Below, in pieces: positions 31,741-43,546 of a stretch of 64,000 nucleotides of DNA. This stretch comes from Pyropia haitanensis (Eukaryota; Rhodophyta; Bangiophyceae; Bangiales; Bangiaceae): the NCBI GenBank assembly GCA_008729055.1, contig SDUX01000009.1, positions 814,806-878,805 of the forward strand, in the 5' to 3' direction. A program made the translations under genes and the position numbers. A model generated the notes under the pieces. The model saw only the letters and a program-made list of their open reading frames with translations, was not told where the DNA came from and did no database searches. The first letter of the stretch is position 1, and every line of letters starts with the position of its first letter.

Positions 31741-34353
31741 GAGACGGCCGTGCACAGCTGCGTGCCACGGCGCCGTGCATCGAGTGAAAACTTTCGTGCC
31801 ATGCACGGGCGATGGCGGCCGGAGGTTGCGCACCCCGGCGAGAGCCAGACGATCCGCCCCCCTCCCCCCCCTCCCCCCCCTCCCCCCCCTCCCCCCCACC
31901 GCGGCACACGTCGGCGGCAGCGGCGAAAATAACCCACCCACCCTCCCACTCAACCCCCCTTCCGCCGCCGCTCCACCCCGCACCTGCGTCCCACGCCACG
32001 GTAGCGCACGGCGGCCCACCGCCGTGGGCACTTGTGGTGGGGGCTCTCGGGCAGCGGAATCGACTGGGGCGCACCCGCCGTGCCGGCGGCCGGCCGTCGC
32101 GAGAGCGTCGGGCGGTCTGGCAGACGAGGGAAGGGCAGAGCGGCCTGGTTTGGGTCGAGCCGTATCGGGTCAGGTCGTCCCCCCCCGCGGCCGTTCCACC
32201 CCACCCCCCCCCCCCACCCCCGGCGGTCTGTGGTGTTCCCCCAGACGCCCCGCCTTCAACCCCCCCGCACCCGCGGCTGACAGCCGCTCCGCCGGCTCGC
32301 GTTGCGTGCGCGGCCGCCGCGCCTGTGGCGGGTAGCCGTCCTCCCCCCCCCCCCCCCCACCCCCTCCCCCCCCACCTCCCGGCCCTACCCACCGCACCAC
32401 GGCGCGCAAGTCATGGCCGCCGCCGCCGCGGCGGAGAGGCCGCCTCGTCAGCCACCGCGGCGGCGGCTGTCAACCTCACCCCGCTGCGGGGCGGCCCGTC
32501 ACGAGGCCGCCACACACGCACGCGCAACACCGGCCGCCGCCGCGTCGCCGCCGTGCCGGCCGCACCGCCCCGGCCGCCGCCGTCGGGACGGCGCGGCCGT
32601 GGCGCGCGCGGCGCGGCGGGCGGCCGTGACCGCCGCCTCTCCCCCTCCCCCCCCCCCTCCGCTGGTGGGCCACGTACTCGTCCGGCCCGCCCGCCGCGGC
32701 TGCGGCGCGGCAGGCGGCCGGCTCCGTGGTGGAGTGCCGGCCACGCGCGGCCGGCGCTGCGGCGGCGGCCGTCCCGCTGCAGGCGGCCGCTGGCCGTGGC
32801 GGCGGGCAACCCGCCGCAGCGGCGGCGGCCGCCGGCGGTGACGGCGGGCGGGGGCACGCCGCCGCGGCGCGGGGGGGGTGCCCCGCCCGGCGCTGGCTGG
32901 GGGTGGGGGGGTGGCCCCCATTGGCCACCGCCGGCGGCGGATCGCGCCGTGGGGGAGGGCGGTCCGCCTACGGGAGAGGGCTGCCCGTGCATGGGGCGAG
33001 AACCGTCCATTCACCCGCCCCGCCTTCCCCCCCGCTGGCCCCCCCACCCCTACCTGTTCCCGCTCTGTTCGCCGCTCCATTCACTCGCTGCCGGCATCGG
33101 CGTCCCCCTAGCTGGAACCGCCGACGCGGGCGGCGTGCCGTCGAGCTGCCGCCGGCGGCGCCCGCCGCCCGCGCCGACCCCTGACTCCAGCCGCCCCCCC
33201 CGCCCGGCCAGCCGCCGCTGCCTTGGCAGTTTGGCGGCGCCCGGGCGGCCGGGTAGGCACAGCGGCGGCCGCTGCCACCATCGGCGCGTCGGTGGCGCAC
33301 CCGCCGCGGGCGTCCACTGCCGCGTGCGGCCGCCCTCCCCCGCAGTGGTCACCCACTCTCTCAGGGGCAACGCAGCCCCCCCCCCCCCTCCCCCTCCCCC
33401 CGCTCCCCCCTATCCTACCGTGGCGCTTTGTCCACCTTCCCCCCCCCCTCTCCCCCCCGACCAAGTCATCCATACCAAACTGGGGCACCCGCCGCTGGAG
33501 TCCTCCGCCCTTTGTGCGCAGCGCAGCCCCTGCGAGCAACGCCAACGCCCCCTTGCGGCGGGCGAGCAAACACGTGGGAGAGGGGGGAGTGGACGAGGGC
33601 GGGTGCGGGGGCGGGCGCGCCGCCGCCGCGGCGCGCATCGCGCGCGCCCGCCCCCCGCTTTGGCGGTCGGGTCTATTTGGCCACGCCGCGTCGGCGACTA
33701 CCGCTGCAGCGGCAACGCGTCACCTCGTGTGCCTCCCCCCCTCCTCCCACGCCCCTGCCTCCCCTGCCTTTGCCCCCACCGCTGTCAACGCGCTGTCGCT
33801 GACAGCGATGGTGTCCATCATGGCGGGTCTCCGGCCGCGCCGGCGGCGGCTGCCGAGGGCGACGGCAGCGGCAGCGGCCGCAGCAGACGGCGGCGGCGGC
33901 GGCGGCAAGAAGCAGCGGCGGCGGCGACGGGCGACGGAGACGGCCGCCGCAGCCACCGCCGTGACGGCCGACGGCGTGCCGGGCGTGCCGGCGGCGGCCG
34001 CCGACGTGGGGAAGGTGTCCGGTGCGGCCGCGCCGGCCGGCGGCGACGGGCGGCCGTCCCCCCCCGGCTCCCCCCGTGCTCCCTCCCAGCAGTGGCCGCT
34101 AGCTCGGGGCGACTGCTGGTCCCTTGCGGCGGCGCACTCGGGTGGGGGCTCTACCGACGCTCTCACCATGTCGACAGTCTCGTCGGGGGGGGGGGCGGCA
34201 GCGGTGGTAGCTGCGCGGGGCCTAGCGGCGACGACAGCAGCGGCAGGGGCGGCGTCGGCGGCGACAGCGGAAGGGACGGACGTCCGGCCAGAGGGGCCAC
34301 AACGCCCCCTCCATCCACCTCCGCCGGGCTTTCCGCGGTGGCGACCGGCGGTC

Positions 34354-34406
<53 letters not shown>

Positions 34407-35017
34407 GGCGGCGGGCGCGGCGGCGCGGCGGGCGGCCGCGTGCCGCTGCGGCGGGGCAAGGTCTTTCTCGGCCGGCACATCCGCACGCTCGCGGCGGACG
34501 ATGTCAAGCGGCGGCTGCTGGTGGCGCCGCCCGCGTCGGCGGCGGGCGCCCCCACCTTGCCAGAGGAAGACACGCCAGGGTGGGGGGGTGCCGACCGCAG
34601 CGGTCATGCACGCGGCGCCGTGGGCAGTGAGGCTGGAGGCGGGGACGATACGGCGCGCGCCGGTGGCACCCCCCCCAGCTCTGGGTCGTGGACGCCGCCT
34701 CGCCGCGGCGCCTCGTCCACCTCCTCGTGCTCATCGGTCGACGACGCGACCACTCCCCCACCGGCAGCGGGCGCGGCGACGCTGCCGTCGCCGCTGCCAC
34801 CTCCCGCGGCGGCCGACCGCGCCCCGCGCTGCCGCTACCGAGTGTACGCCGACGGTCGGCAGCTGCTGCCGGCCGGCCGGGTGAGCCACCTGCCCGCCCT
34901 CGGCGCCAACACGCGTTGGCGGCCGCCCCCACCGCTGCCGCCGACGCTTCTACCCGGGCAGTGCCAGCCTGGCGGCAGCCCCCGTGGCTGGCCGACCACC
35001 GCGGCGGAGCCGGCGAC

Positions 35018-35048
<31 letters not shown>

Positions 35049-36115
35049 GCGGCGGGCACGCACCCCGGCAGCGACCGCGGCGGATGGGCGTGCGTCGGGC
35101 AGGGCGCCGTCCCGCCAAGGGCGCCCCGCCGCCGCCGACGGCTGCTCCTAGGAGCGGCGGCGGGGGGCGGCGACTGGGAGGGCGGCGGCGGCGTCGACGC
35201 CGCCGCCCGCTTCGACCGCCCGACGCGGCCCGCGGACGTAGCCGCCGCGGTGGCCGCCCGCGATGCGCGCCACCGCCGACTGGTGGCCTACACCGCCATG
35301 GAGGGCGGCACCGGTGGCGGCGGCACCCGGCTAGGGGCCCCCACCCCGCCGACCGCCACGGCCGGTGGCCGCGCGGGCACGGTGGGCGGTCGCCCCCCCC
35401 CCCCCCGGTCCCTCTCTGCCTCTCCTCCCCACTCTCTGCCAGCCGTACCAATGGTAGCGGCGACCGGATGCCGGTCGCCCCTCTCAAGGGGCTTGTCCCT
35501 CCCCCAGGCCACTCGTGCCGCCCCCGCCCAGCTCCGCCGCGGCGTGCGCCGCGGCTCGCCACCGTCTGGCGGCGGCTGCTCCGCGGCGGGCGCCCCCCCC
35601 CGCCACCGCCGCCGTGGGCGGTTGCCGCCGACGCGGACGCGGCGTCGGCGATCGCCGTCGTCGCGTGGGCGGCCGCCGCGGCGGGTGCGGCGCCACCGCC
35701 GGCCGCGGCAGCGGCCACGGCGGCCGCTGCCGTCACGACAGCCGACGCCGTCTCGCCCAGCGCGGCGGCCGCGGCGGGCGTGGACGCCTGGCGGCCGGCA
35801 CCGACGGCGGGGGGGGGGGCGCCAGCGGTGGGGGGGCGGCAGTCACCGGGTGGGGCGGTGGGCCCCGCCGAGGTCGTCCGCCTGAGTGCGCTGCTCGCGG
35901 CGGCCGCGGCCGCGGATGGTGGTGGTGGTGGTGGTGGCGGCGGCGGCGGCGGTGGCGGTGGCGGTGGGGACGCCGGGGAAGAGGTGCCGTGGTATGGGGG
36001 AGCCGGCGGTGGCGCGGCGGCCGCGCGCCTGCTGCTGAGAGAGAGTGGACGGGTGGCGGTGGCGAGGTGGCCGCGGCGGGAGTGGTGGCGCCGCCGCGGG
36101 GACGCGTGGGGGTGA
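31741..36115. other. Extreme-GC block with a candidate plus-strand gene in its right half
   Basis: The left half (31741-33600) is Pro/Arg/Gly low complexity with a CCCCCCCCT repeat at 31858-31902. In the right half, plausible plus-strand exon strings are VPLRRGKVFLGRHIRTLAAD (about 34440-34500), YRVYADGRQLLPAGRVSHLP (about 34835-34895), PADVAAAVAARDARHRRLVA (about 35230-35290) and a terminal segment ending RRGDAWG with stop at 36113-36115. They lie in at least two frames, so introns are needed. Family unknown. Confidence 0.25.
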
Positions 36116-37830
36116 GCGAGTGTGTGAGGGGTGGGGGGGGGGATGGGGGGGGGGGGAGCCGACGGAGGACGGGACAGTGCGTTGGAGTGCGTACCAGAAA
36201 AGAGTAACTGCAGTAACCGCAAACGTGGAGTCCACGGGGAAGGGAGAGTTGGTGGCTGCTGCCGGCAGGGACCACTTCGCGCGACAACGCACTGGACCCC
36301 ATTAGGTCACTGTGGGTGGAAATCTGCTGGATGCGGTGGTCCGCATGAAGGTGTCGCTTGCGACGCTGGAGCACTCGGGCACGCCTGGTGGACGAAAAGG
36401 AGTGTAGAAACCGGACGGGGGTGGTCGCCAGGGTAAGGGCAGTGTCCCGCGGAGGGGGACGAGCTTAAAGGAAAAGCCGAAACCAGAGGAGAGGATGCGA
36501 CCGAGGGGGAGCACCCCATCAAAGGTGGGGAGCTGTAGGAGGGGGTCATGTGCGGGGTGGTCGCCGCTTGCGCTCCGCCTCCCATGGTGACCCCGGGTGC
36601 TGGGTGCACAGGTGGCACGTCGGGTGTTAAGGTCACGCGGGGACACCCTGCTGGCATGCCGCACTCAAGGCGGCTCTGGAAGATGCGGCTGCCACATCCT
36701 TCGGCAGCTCGCAGTACGTACTCGTCATGCCGCATCATGAGCAGCAACGACGCCCAACGCGGCATCGAAAGAACTACAGGGAGAGCCCAGACACGCTCCA
36801 GACACGAAGTTTTATCATACGGACACGCTCCTTGTCACATACACCAGCAGGAGTGGGGGAGCGGAGGGACCAACAAAGCAACAAAAACAACCAACGCAAC
36901 AAAGCACTGGAGGCGGGCCACCCCTACCCCACCGAACTGAGAAAAGCCGCGCCACCCCCGTCCTCAACAAGGCGCAACGGGGCGTCAGCGACAGATGGGA
37001 GGCAAAGCGGGACGAAAAACGGGAAGCAGCAGCAGCGAGCGACAGGAGGCAGGGGCCGGGGGGGGGGAGGCTAGTCAACCGGCACAGCCAGCACACGGGG
37101 GACTCCCGCAGCAGACGAGTGTAGCGCGGGCATGAACCGGGGTGCGCGTGGGCGTGCGTTCCACCCAGGGATTAACCGCGGCGGCCGGCCACGGTGGGCA
37201 CAGCGTCTCCGCCCGGCCGGCTCAAGCCGCCCCCGCCAGCAAAAGACGCGGCGCAGGGGGCGGCAGCAACAGGGAGCGCGACCACGGGCGTGCATCTACT
37301 GCCGAGCGGGTGGGGTCGACGTTGGCCGCCGCGGGGCGGCCTCTTCAAGCCCGCCACGCGCGTCGACAGGTTTCGGAATCCAAATCGAAAGTGGCCAGCG
37401 GATCGAATCCGCGGGAAACCAGGGCAGCGCTGAAGGGTCGGTCGTACGACGGAGCGGCTGGGAGGGCGAGGACGGGACGAGTGGAGTGCGGGAGGGCGAG
37501 ACAACGCGAGGAGCTGCGGGGGGGGGCGGGAGCGGCACCGTCCCCTCGGCCGCGCCGCGGAGGGAGAGGGGCAGCACTGGCCAAGGAGGGGACGGTGGAC
37601 AACTAGATCACCACCAGACGGGCGCTGGCTGATGGTGCAACCAAAAGACCCAGTGAACGGGTGGCGGGGGACCGCTACGACACAGACGACAGGAAAAAAA
37701 CAGAGGAGTGCTTGCACAGAACGGGTGGGGGGTGGGGTACCCAGCAACGCACACAGCTCTACAAGCCTCCCCCCCTCAGCCCTCCCTCTCCCAACCCCAA
37801 CCAAAGCCCGGCCACCCCGCCGTCGCGCCC
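36116..37830. other. Spacer, no gene recognised
   Basis: Short open frames on both strands but no recognisable domain. GC is moderate in 36180-37000 and high after that. It may contain the 3' region of TIM23 next to 37831. Confidence 0.4.
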
Positions 37831-38706
37831 TCACAGCGCCCCCCGCAAGCCCCGCCCGTACACGCCCTGCCGCGACGCGTAGACGCCGGCAAGCCCCAGC
37901 GCGGCCCCCCCCAGGGCCCACGCGCCCGCGACGCGCACGCCCCGGGTGCTCTTGAACACCCCCCCCGCGACCGCCCCCGCCGCCGCGTAATTGGCCGCCC
38001 CGTCCTCCTCCGCCGCGCCGTACGCGGCCGTCTCGGCGGCGCTAAACAGCACCGCCAGCACCGCCGCGCTGTTAGCGGCGAGCGCGCCGCGGCGGCCCGC
38101 CGCGTTGAGCACCGCGTTGATGCGGAGCTTGCGCGGCTTGCCTGCCGACGCGGTCAGCCCCGCGCGGGCACCGGCCGCGACGCCCGCCGTGCCGCCAGCG
38201 AGGTAGGCGAGGCCCGCCATATAGGTGAGCTGCTCCGACCACGACTTTTTCCGCACGCCCCCCGCGGGGGCGTCGAGAAAGAGGTAGTCAACGTCGCCGC
38301 CGTCGAGGGGAAAGGACGGCGACAGGTCGAGGGCGCCCACGTCCAGCCGGATGGGCGGCAGCGGGCCGTCGTCCCCACCCGCCGAAGTGGCAGCCGAGGA
38401 GGCAGAGCCGCCGCTCAGACCACTGCCGCCCGACAGGGACCCCCCGCTGCCGCCGCCAAAGAGGCCCCCGTCGGCGGCGCCGCCCAGCGACGACAACCCC
38501 GCCGAGCCGTACGCGTCGGCAGTGCCGCCACCGCCGCCGTCCAAGTCGTCGGTGTCGCCCGCAAAAGCAGAGCCGCCAAGGGAGAAGGGGGAGTCTGCGT
38601 CAGGCGCGTCGGGTGAAAAGGAGGAGAGGTCGTCGGTGGGGGGCGGGGGGGGGGGGGCGCCGTCGTCATCGTCACGGCTGCCGCCGCTGCCAAAAAGGAA
38701 CGACAT
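37831..38706 (-). CDS. TIM23: Mitochondrial import inner membrane translocase subunit Tim23
   Basis: A single exon, 291 residues, from ATG 38706 (MSFLFGSGG); the open frame upstream of this ATG is not conserved in character. Residues 1-150 are an acidic, Gly/Ser-rich, presumably intermembrane-space segment. Residues 155-285 form the Tim17/Tim22/Tim23 domain: YMAGLAYLAGGTAGVAAG, the hallmark KLRINAVLNAAGRRGALAAN, AAVLAVLFSAAE, and ANYAAAGAVAGGVFKSTRG. Glycine-rich helices build the presequence translocase in the inner membrane. The FKSTRGVR block fits Tim23 rather than Tim17. It lies 356 bp downstream of the beta-adaptin stop on the same strand. Confidence 0.93.
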   Translation of the reverse strand: MSFLFGSGGSRDDDDGAPPPPPPTDDLSSFSPDAPDADSPFSLGGSAFAGDTDDLDGGGGGTADAYGSAGLSSLGGAADGGLFGGGSGGSLSGGSGLSGGSASSAATSAGGDDGPLPPIRLDVGALDLSPSFPLDGGDVDYLFLDAPAGGVRKKSWSEQLTYMAGLAYLAGGTAGVAAGARAGLTASAGKPRKLRINAVLNAAGRRGALAANSAAVLAVLFSAAETAAYGAAEEDGAANYAAAGAVAGGVFKSTRGVRVAGAWALGGAALGLAGVYASRQGVYGRGLRGAL

Positions 38707-39062
38707 GGCTCCACAGGGGGGAGTGGGGGGCGCGAGGAGCGGCAGAGGGCGTGTGGTATCCAAAACGACGTAGGGTGCCGACAGGTGGGCGTAACGAAGA
38801 AAGGAGGGACAGGCGGGGAGCTGGCCGCCGCAGACAAGAGAGAGTGCGACCAGGGGTGTGGAACATCGGCCAGGTGGGTGGTGGCCAGCCGAGCGACCGC
38901 CGGCGAACCCAAACTCCAGCGCGACACGTCGACGGGAATCGACCAATGGGGAGGCAGCAGTCCAAATTTTGGACATTGGCCACTATACTTGACGAGAAAA
39001 AACACGTGTCAAATTCAAACCAAAACGTGGACCAAAATACGTGGTGCACCGCCTACCTCCGT
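38707..39062. other. Intergenic region between beta-adaptin and TIM23
   Basis: 356 bp with both genes on the minus strand, so it holds the adaptin 3' end and the TIM23 promoter. No TATA box obvious. Confidence 0.6.
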
Positions 39063-42000
39063 TCATTCAGCCCGCAACAACTGTTGTACGCCCGAAGCAA
39101 CGGCCTGGGACAGCAGCGCGCCCACCAGCGGGGTGGACGTGCCCGCCACGCGGATGGCCAGCTTCGCAGGGACCTCCGCGGCGGCGGCGCCCCCTCCGAC
39201 AGGGGGCACCGACACCTCGGCCAGCACCGTCACGGCTGGCGGCAGACGCGACGCAAAGTACATGACATGCGCGCTTCCCACCGTGCGGCGAGCGACAAGG
39301 AAGAGCCGCGCCTGGGACAGAGCCGATACTGCCGCCGCGGACGCGGCGGCGGCGGCGCCACCCTCTGGTGGCGCCCCGCCCACTGGTAGCCGCACCATCA
39401 CCGGCACAGCCACCTCCGCGTCATCCCGCACCGATGACCAGGCGGCGAGGAAGGCGCGCTTGGGCAGCGCGCTCCCACCGGGGAAGAGCGACGCCACCCG
39501 TCCCGCAAGGCGGTCGGCAAAATACAGCACGCCTATGGGGCGCACCTTGAGCGCCACCTGCACGGTCAGAGCCTTGGCCGCCCCTGCAGGAGTGTTGACG
39601 CCGCTGCCGACCGTGGGCGTCCCCGACGCGTGCAGGGGCACCTGGAGAGTCACAGACCCGCCCGCTGGCAAGGCGGGCTGGCCAGCCAGTGCCCCTGCAG
39701 CCGGGACCAGTCCAAATAGATTGGAGTTGACCTGGACGGCGAAGCTGTCGACCGGGCCCGCGCTGTGGTTAGCGATTGCTAGCCAAAGGGTGGCCGCCAT
39801 CTCCACGCCATCGGTGGCTGCGGCAGAGAGGCCACCGTGGACGACGAGGCCCCGCCCTTGGGCGCCACTGATCAGCACAACCTGCCGCACGTCAGCAGGC
39901 AACGAAGAGCTGAGTACATCTGTAGCCTGCTCAAAAGGAGGGGGGGCGGGGGAACCAAACGGGTTGCCCAGCGGCCCCCCACCAATGGAGGAGGTCGCAC
40001 CAACCCTTGCGGTGGAAGCCGGCAGTCTCTGGTGTGCGGCCGCGCCTGATGCCGGGGCCCGCACGTCTACTGGTGCGGGGGCTTGCCCGTGGGCAGCGTC
40101 GGTCAGTTGTAGCAGACCAGCGTCACCTGCAAGGCCACCATTACCGCCACCGACTGCACCAACCGCTCCGCCAACTGCGTCTGTGCCCAGCAGATCGTCC
40201 AGGAGAGAGAGCGCAGACGAAGAAGCGACAGGCCCACTGGAAGACGGTGGCGCGACAGGAACCACCGCTTGGCTGGAGGGGCCTGCCAGGCCAAAGAAGT
40301 CATCCGCTCCCGACGGACCCCACGTAGCAACCGCCTTGGATGATGACGCCGCACCGCCGGTGCCGTCAACAGTGGCATCAGCGCCGTCGGACTTGGCCTG
40401 ACTGGGCTCCTCAGTCCCGTCACCACCAAACAGAAGATCACTCACCCCATCCCCGCCAGTGGTCCGTGCCTTGACTACGGTGCCCGGCTTGACACCGTGA
40501 ATCGCGTGCACGGGCCAGTGATAGATGGCTGCGAGCGTGGACAAGTGCCCCAAAAGCTCCTCCACCAGCTCCGTGGGGAGCTCGTTAGCCGCCCCAGATG
40601 ATGCAGGCTTGTTGGCCAACACCACCCGTCGCACTCGTTCCCTGTTCGCGACTGCGCTATCCGCGTCGCCACCGCCCCCATCCGAGCCAAGGCCAGACAC
40701 AGCCTGCAGTAGTCGTGCGTACAGGAATGCCCGGTCCCGCACGTCAACCGACTCAGACTGAGACATGCAGAAGCGAACCACATCCGACGCAAGCGTCTGC
40801 GCGACCCTGTCCGACGGCCGCCGCAGAAGGCATTTGACCGACGCGGAGAGTACGCACAGCTGCACTGCCGGGGACTCGTCAACGAGCGCATCCGCACAAG
40901 CGCGCAGCCGGGTTAGCGCCCCGTCCGCAACATCAGCATACTCACCCAGTATCCATGCAAGAGCCGCCTTGGCGTCCGCGTCGTCCAGCACATCGGCCAC
41001 CGAGTCCGCCGCAATGGCGGCCACGTGGCGGCCATAGCGTCCCGGGTGGCGCCGGAACACATCCCGCAACGCAAGAACGGCGGGCTGTACCACGTGCGGC
41101 AGAGGTCGAGCCAGCAGGGTGATTAGCGCCTCAACCCCCCGGTCGGTAGTCGTAGACTCGGCAGCGCCCAACGCCACCTGACCAATGGCATTGATAGCAC
41201 GGCTCACAAAAGACACGTCCACCTCATTGGCGTACTCGCGCAGCTCGGCTAGCACAGCCACGGCATCCTCGGGCCGGGTCAAGCGGACAATCAGCTCTAG
41301 CTTCTCCACCTTGACATAAAGCGGGTCGTTGTATTTGCAGAAAAAGGCGCGCACGTTGCCCGCCAGCACTGCCGGGCGCGCACGCACAAGGATGCCCATG
41401 TTTCGCAGCGCCACGTACTGCATTTCGGGCTTGGCCGAAAGCAGTGTCAGCAGCGGTGACGCCATCTTGCGGAAAACAAACGTGTGCCGCGCTGAGTTGC
41501 GGCCGGGTACTCGGCTCACCACAGTCAACAGCTGCAGCAACAGGCGCACCGCAGCTAGCACTACCGCTGCGTTGGCGTGCTGCAGCCGAGGCAGGACATG
41601 CTCGACCAGGTCGTCCGCCTCTTCCGCGTCAGCAGGGGTGTAGTCGGCCAGAGCGTCCATGACAGTAACCTGGCCCCACTCCGTGCACTCCCCGAGGGCA
41701 GCCATGTACGTGCGAACCGACGCGGGGGTCAGGGAGAGCGCCCCAGGCCGAGATTCGGAAATCTCGGCGAGCGCCGCGACCGCGTTCACGACAACGGTGG
41801 CGTTGCTGTCCGAGAGCAACTCGGTCAAGTTGTCCAGGAAGCCTTCCTCCACCGTCAGCGCCGGGTTGGTGTCGTACATCTTGGCGACACACAGCGCGGC
41901 GGTCTTGCGAACGTACGCGTCGGGGGTGGACAACGCCCGGTGGAGCGGCTCGACCAGGTACTCGGCCATCCGGTCCACCCGCATCGAAGCCATGGTTCGC

Positions 42001-42353
42001 AGCGCAAGCGCACGAAGCAGCGGGTTCTCCTCTGCCGCATCCCGCAGCAGCGTGTTCACGATGAGGATGGTAAGCTCCGGCTTGGCCGCCGCGTAGTGGA
42101 CGAGGTAGAGGTAGACGAGCTTCTTTAGCTCCACGCTGGGCGTCTGGGTGCACTGGAGAACGTCGGCAAAAAGGGTTGACATGTCCTTGCCGACGGTCAT
42201 GGACGCAATGACCCTCCGTAGCGCATCTCTCCTTGCCCTGTTAGAAGAGGAATGAAGGCCCTCCTTCAGGTCAGACAGCTCCCCCTTGCGCGAGCTACTG
42301 CCGCCGCTGCCGCTGCCGCCGCCGTTTTCATGGCCCCGGCCCGAGGACGACAT
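39063..42353 (-). CDS. AP-1/AP-2 complex subunit beta (beta-adaptin)
   Basis: A single exon, 1096 residues from ATG 42353 (MSSSGRG); the frame extends upstream only to a GTG. Residues 21-590 form the adaptin trunk: KGELSDLKEGL, DVLQCTQTPSVELKKLVYLYL, YVRKTAALCVAKMYDTNP, YNDPLYVKVEKLEL at 341 and the beta-specific WILGEYADV at 467. A long hinge follows with clathrin-box-like Leu-rich acidic motifs (SLLDDLLGTD, DLLFGGD). The C-terminal appendage begins with an Ig-like ear (ISGAQGRGLVVHGGLS). It sorts clathrin-coated vesicle cargo at the Golgi or plasma membrane. At 1096 residues it is longer than the usual 900-950, mostly through the hinge and Ala/Gly inserts. One beta often serves both AP-1 and AP-2. 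Confidence 0.93.
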   Translation of the reverse strand: MSSSGRGHENGGGSGSGGSSSRKGELSDLKEGLHSSSNRARRDALRRVIASMTVGKDMSTLFADVLQCTQTPSVELKKLVYLYLVHYAAAKPELTILIVNTLLRDAAEENPLLRALALRTMASMRVDRMAEYLVEPLHRALSTPDAYVRKTAALCVAKMYDTNPALTVEEGFLDNLTELLSDSNATVVVNAVAALAEISESRPGALSLTPASVRTYMAALGECTEWGQVTVMDALADYTPADAEEADDLVEHVLPRLQHANAAVVLAAVRLLLQLLTVVSRVPGRNSARHTFVFRKMASPLLTLLSAKPEMQYVALRNMGILVRARPAVLAGNVRAFFCKYNDPLYVKVEKLELIVRLTRPEDAVAVLAELREYANEVDVSFVSRAINAIGQVALGAAESTTTDRGVEALITLLARPLPHVVQPAVLALRDVFRRHPGRYGRHVAAIAADSVADVLDDADAKAALAWILGEYADVADGALTRLRACADALVDESPAVQLCVLSASVKCLLRRPSDRVAQTLASDVVRFCMSQSESVDVRDRAFLYARLLQAVSGLGSDGGGGDADSAVANRERVRRVVLANKPASSGAANELPTELVEELLGHLSTLAAIYHWPVHAIHGVKPGTVVKARTTGGDGVSDLLFGGDGTEEPSQAKSDGADATVDGTGGAASSSKAVATWGPSGADDFFGLAGPSSQAVVPVAPPSSSGPVASSSALSLLDDLLGTDAVGGAVGAVGGGNGGLAGDAGLLQLTDAAHGQAPAPVDVRAPASGAAAHQRLPASTARVGATSSIGGGPLGNPFGSPAPPPFEQATDVLSSSLPADVRQVVLISGAQGRGLVVHGGLSAAATDGVEMAATLWLAIANHSAGPVDSFAVQVNSNLFGLVPAAGALAGQPALPAGGSVTLQVPLHASGTPTVGSGVNTPAGAAKALTVQVALKVRPIGVLYFADRLAGRVASLFPGGSALPKRAFLAAWSSVRDDAEVAVPVMVRLPVGGAPPEGGAAAAASAAAVSALSQARLFLVARRTVGSAHVMYFASRLPPAVTVLAEVSVPPVGGGAAAAEVPAKLAIRVAGTSTPLVGALLSQAVASGVQQLLRAE

Positions 42354-42817
42354 GGGGCGTACCAGCACCACCGGAAGCGGCACAGGGTTAAGGCTAGCGA
42401 GGCCGCTGCGCCCACTTGCCGTCGACAGCGGCGGCACTTGAGGCAGGCGCCGCGGCAAGCCGGTGCTCCCCCCCCCCCAAAGAAGACGCGTGGCCGAGCC
42501 GGTGCAAGCCACGCAGTCTCCGCGTCGCCATTTGCTGACATGCGCGGTCCGGCCTTTGGCAGGGTACTTTCTGAAAAGTCACCTCTGAAAGTGTGTACTG
42601 AGAATTTATTCGATGTGGACTCTGAAGTTGTTCAACACGTGCACAGTTTCGTGCACGTTGCTGCGAGTTGGTAATTTCTCCTCGCAATACCCGCAGCAAC
42701 GCCACGTTCTTGTCGGAAAGTCTGGCCACACAGGTATGTGTGGCTGTCGCCCAAAATTTTGCGGACGTGCATGTGTCAACTGCACAACAGTCGATGACCA
42801 ATGACATGCCTCAGAAT
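42354..42817. other. Upstream region of beta-adaptin, no other gene
   Basis: Presumably the adaptin promoter. GC falls beyond 42550. No coding frame recognised. Confidence 0.5.
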
Positions 42818-43215
42818 CAGCTTGTCTAACCGATAGAGTGCATCCGATCAATAGAGAGCTTCGGCATGCGCGGCGTGGGTACCAACTGTGGGTAAAATGT
42901 GGGTGTGCGACCCACGTCGAGGTACCCACATCTGTACCCACGTCGAGCTTCGGCACGTACTCAAATATTAATCGGGTCCGTCGCGCGCGTTCTCGCGGTC
43001 GGCCCAACAGAAAGAAAGCCACTCACGGCATACCGCCGCTTTCCGCACGTATTTTGGATAGGATAGCTCTGAGTCTTCCTTTGCGCTATCCGAGCCCGGA
43101 TTTGGCCCTGCGGATAGCGCAGAGCTTTTTTAATGGGATATACGTCCACCGATAGATATGGTCTGAGATTCAACCCATAATAGTATGGGTTTTGGGTTCC
43201 ACCGATAGACATGCT
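42818..43215. mobile_element. Degraded small inverted-repeat element related to that at 46607
   Basis: The right end CACCGATAGACATGCT (43200-43215) is identical to the end of the 46607-47226 element, and a second degenerate copy (CCACCGATAGATATGGT) lies 53 bases upstream. The left end near 42818 (AGCTTGTCTAACCGATAG) is only a weak match. No target duplication found. The 43171-43195 stretch contains a palindrome AACCCATA/TATGGGTT. Confidence 0.4.
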
Positions 43216-43546
43216 CTAAGCGCACCGGCAGCACCTGTACCCCTCTTCTCGTTGCTGATCGGTAACGGATGGAGGTCAGTCCTCCGCCCCTGCGCAGTGC
43301 CCCTTGTTACGGCGTCCACTTCAAGAGCTTTTTAAGCCGGAAACGGCTTGAACAACCCTTGATTTTTCTTGAACAGGCCTCTTCAAGCCGCCGCGCGCGG
43401 TTCGACACGGCCAGATTAGGTTCCGATCTGTACATTTAGTGGAAAAATAACTGCAAAGAAGTACGATATCACCGTCAAGTAACACATGCGTTAAGAAACG
43501 TCTCATTGCATTCCAACTCCAATTAAGCCCGCATGGCAGTCCCCAT
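43216..43546. other. Spacer, no gene
   Basis: No ORF or repeat recognised between the inverted-repeat element and the solo LTR, apart from short GAGCTTTTTAAGCC-like palindromic stretches. Confidence 0.4.

Noticed and set aside
31812..35885. 1357-codon plus-strand ORF
   Set aside because: Its left half is repetitive Pro/Arg/Gly; only short segments in the right half look like protein, and those need introns, so the ORF as a whole is not a gene.
39063..42512. Longer beta-adaptin start at 42512
   Set aside because: That codon is GTG; the first ATG in frame is 42353 and begins just before the conserved trunk.
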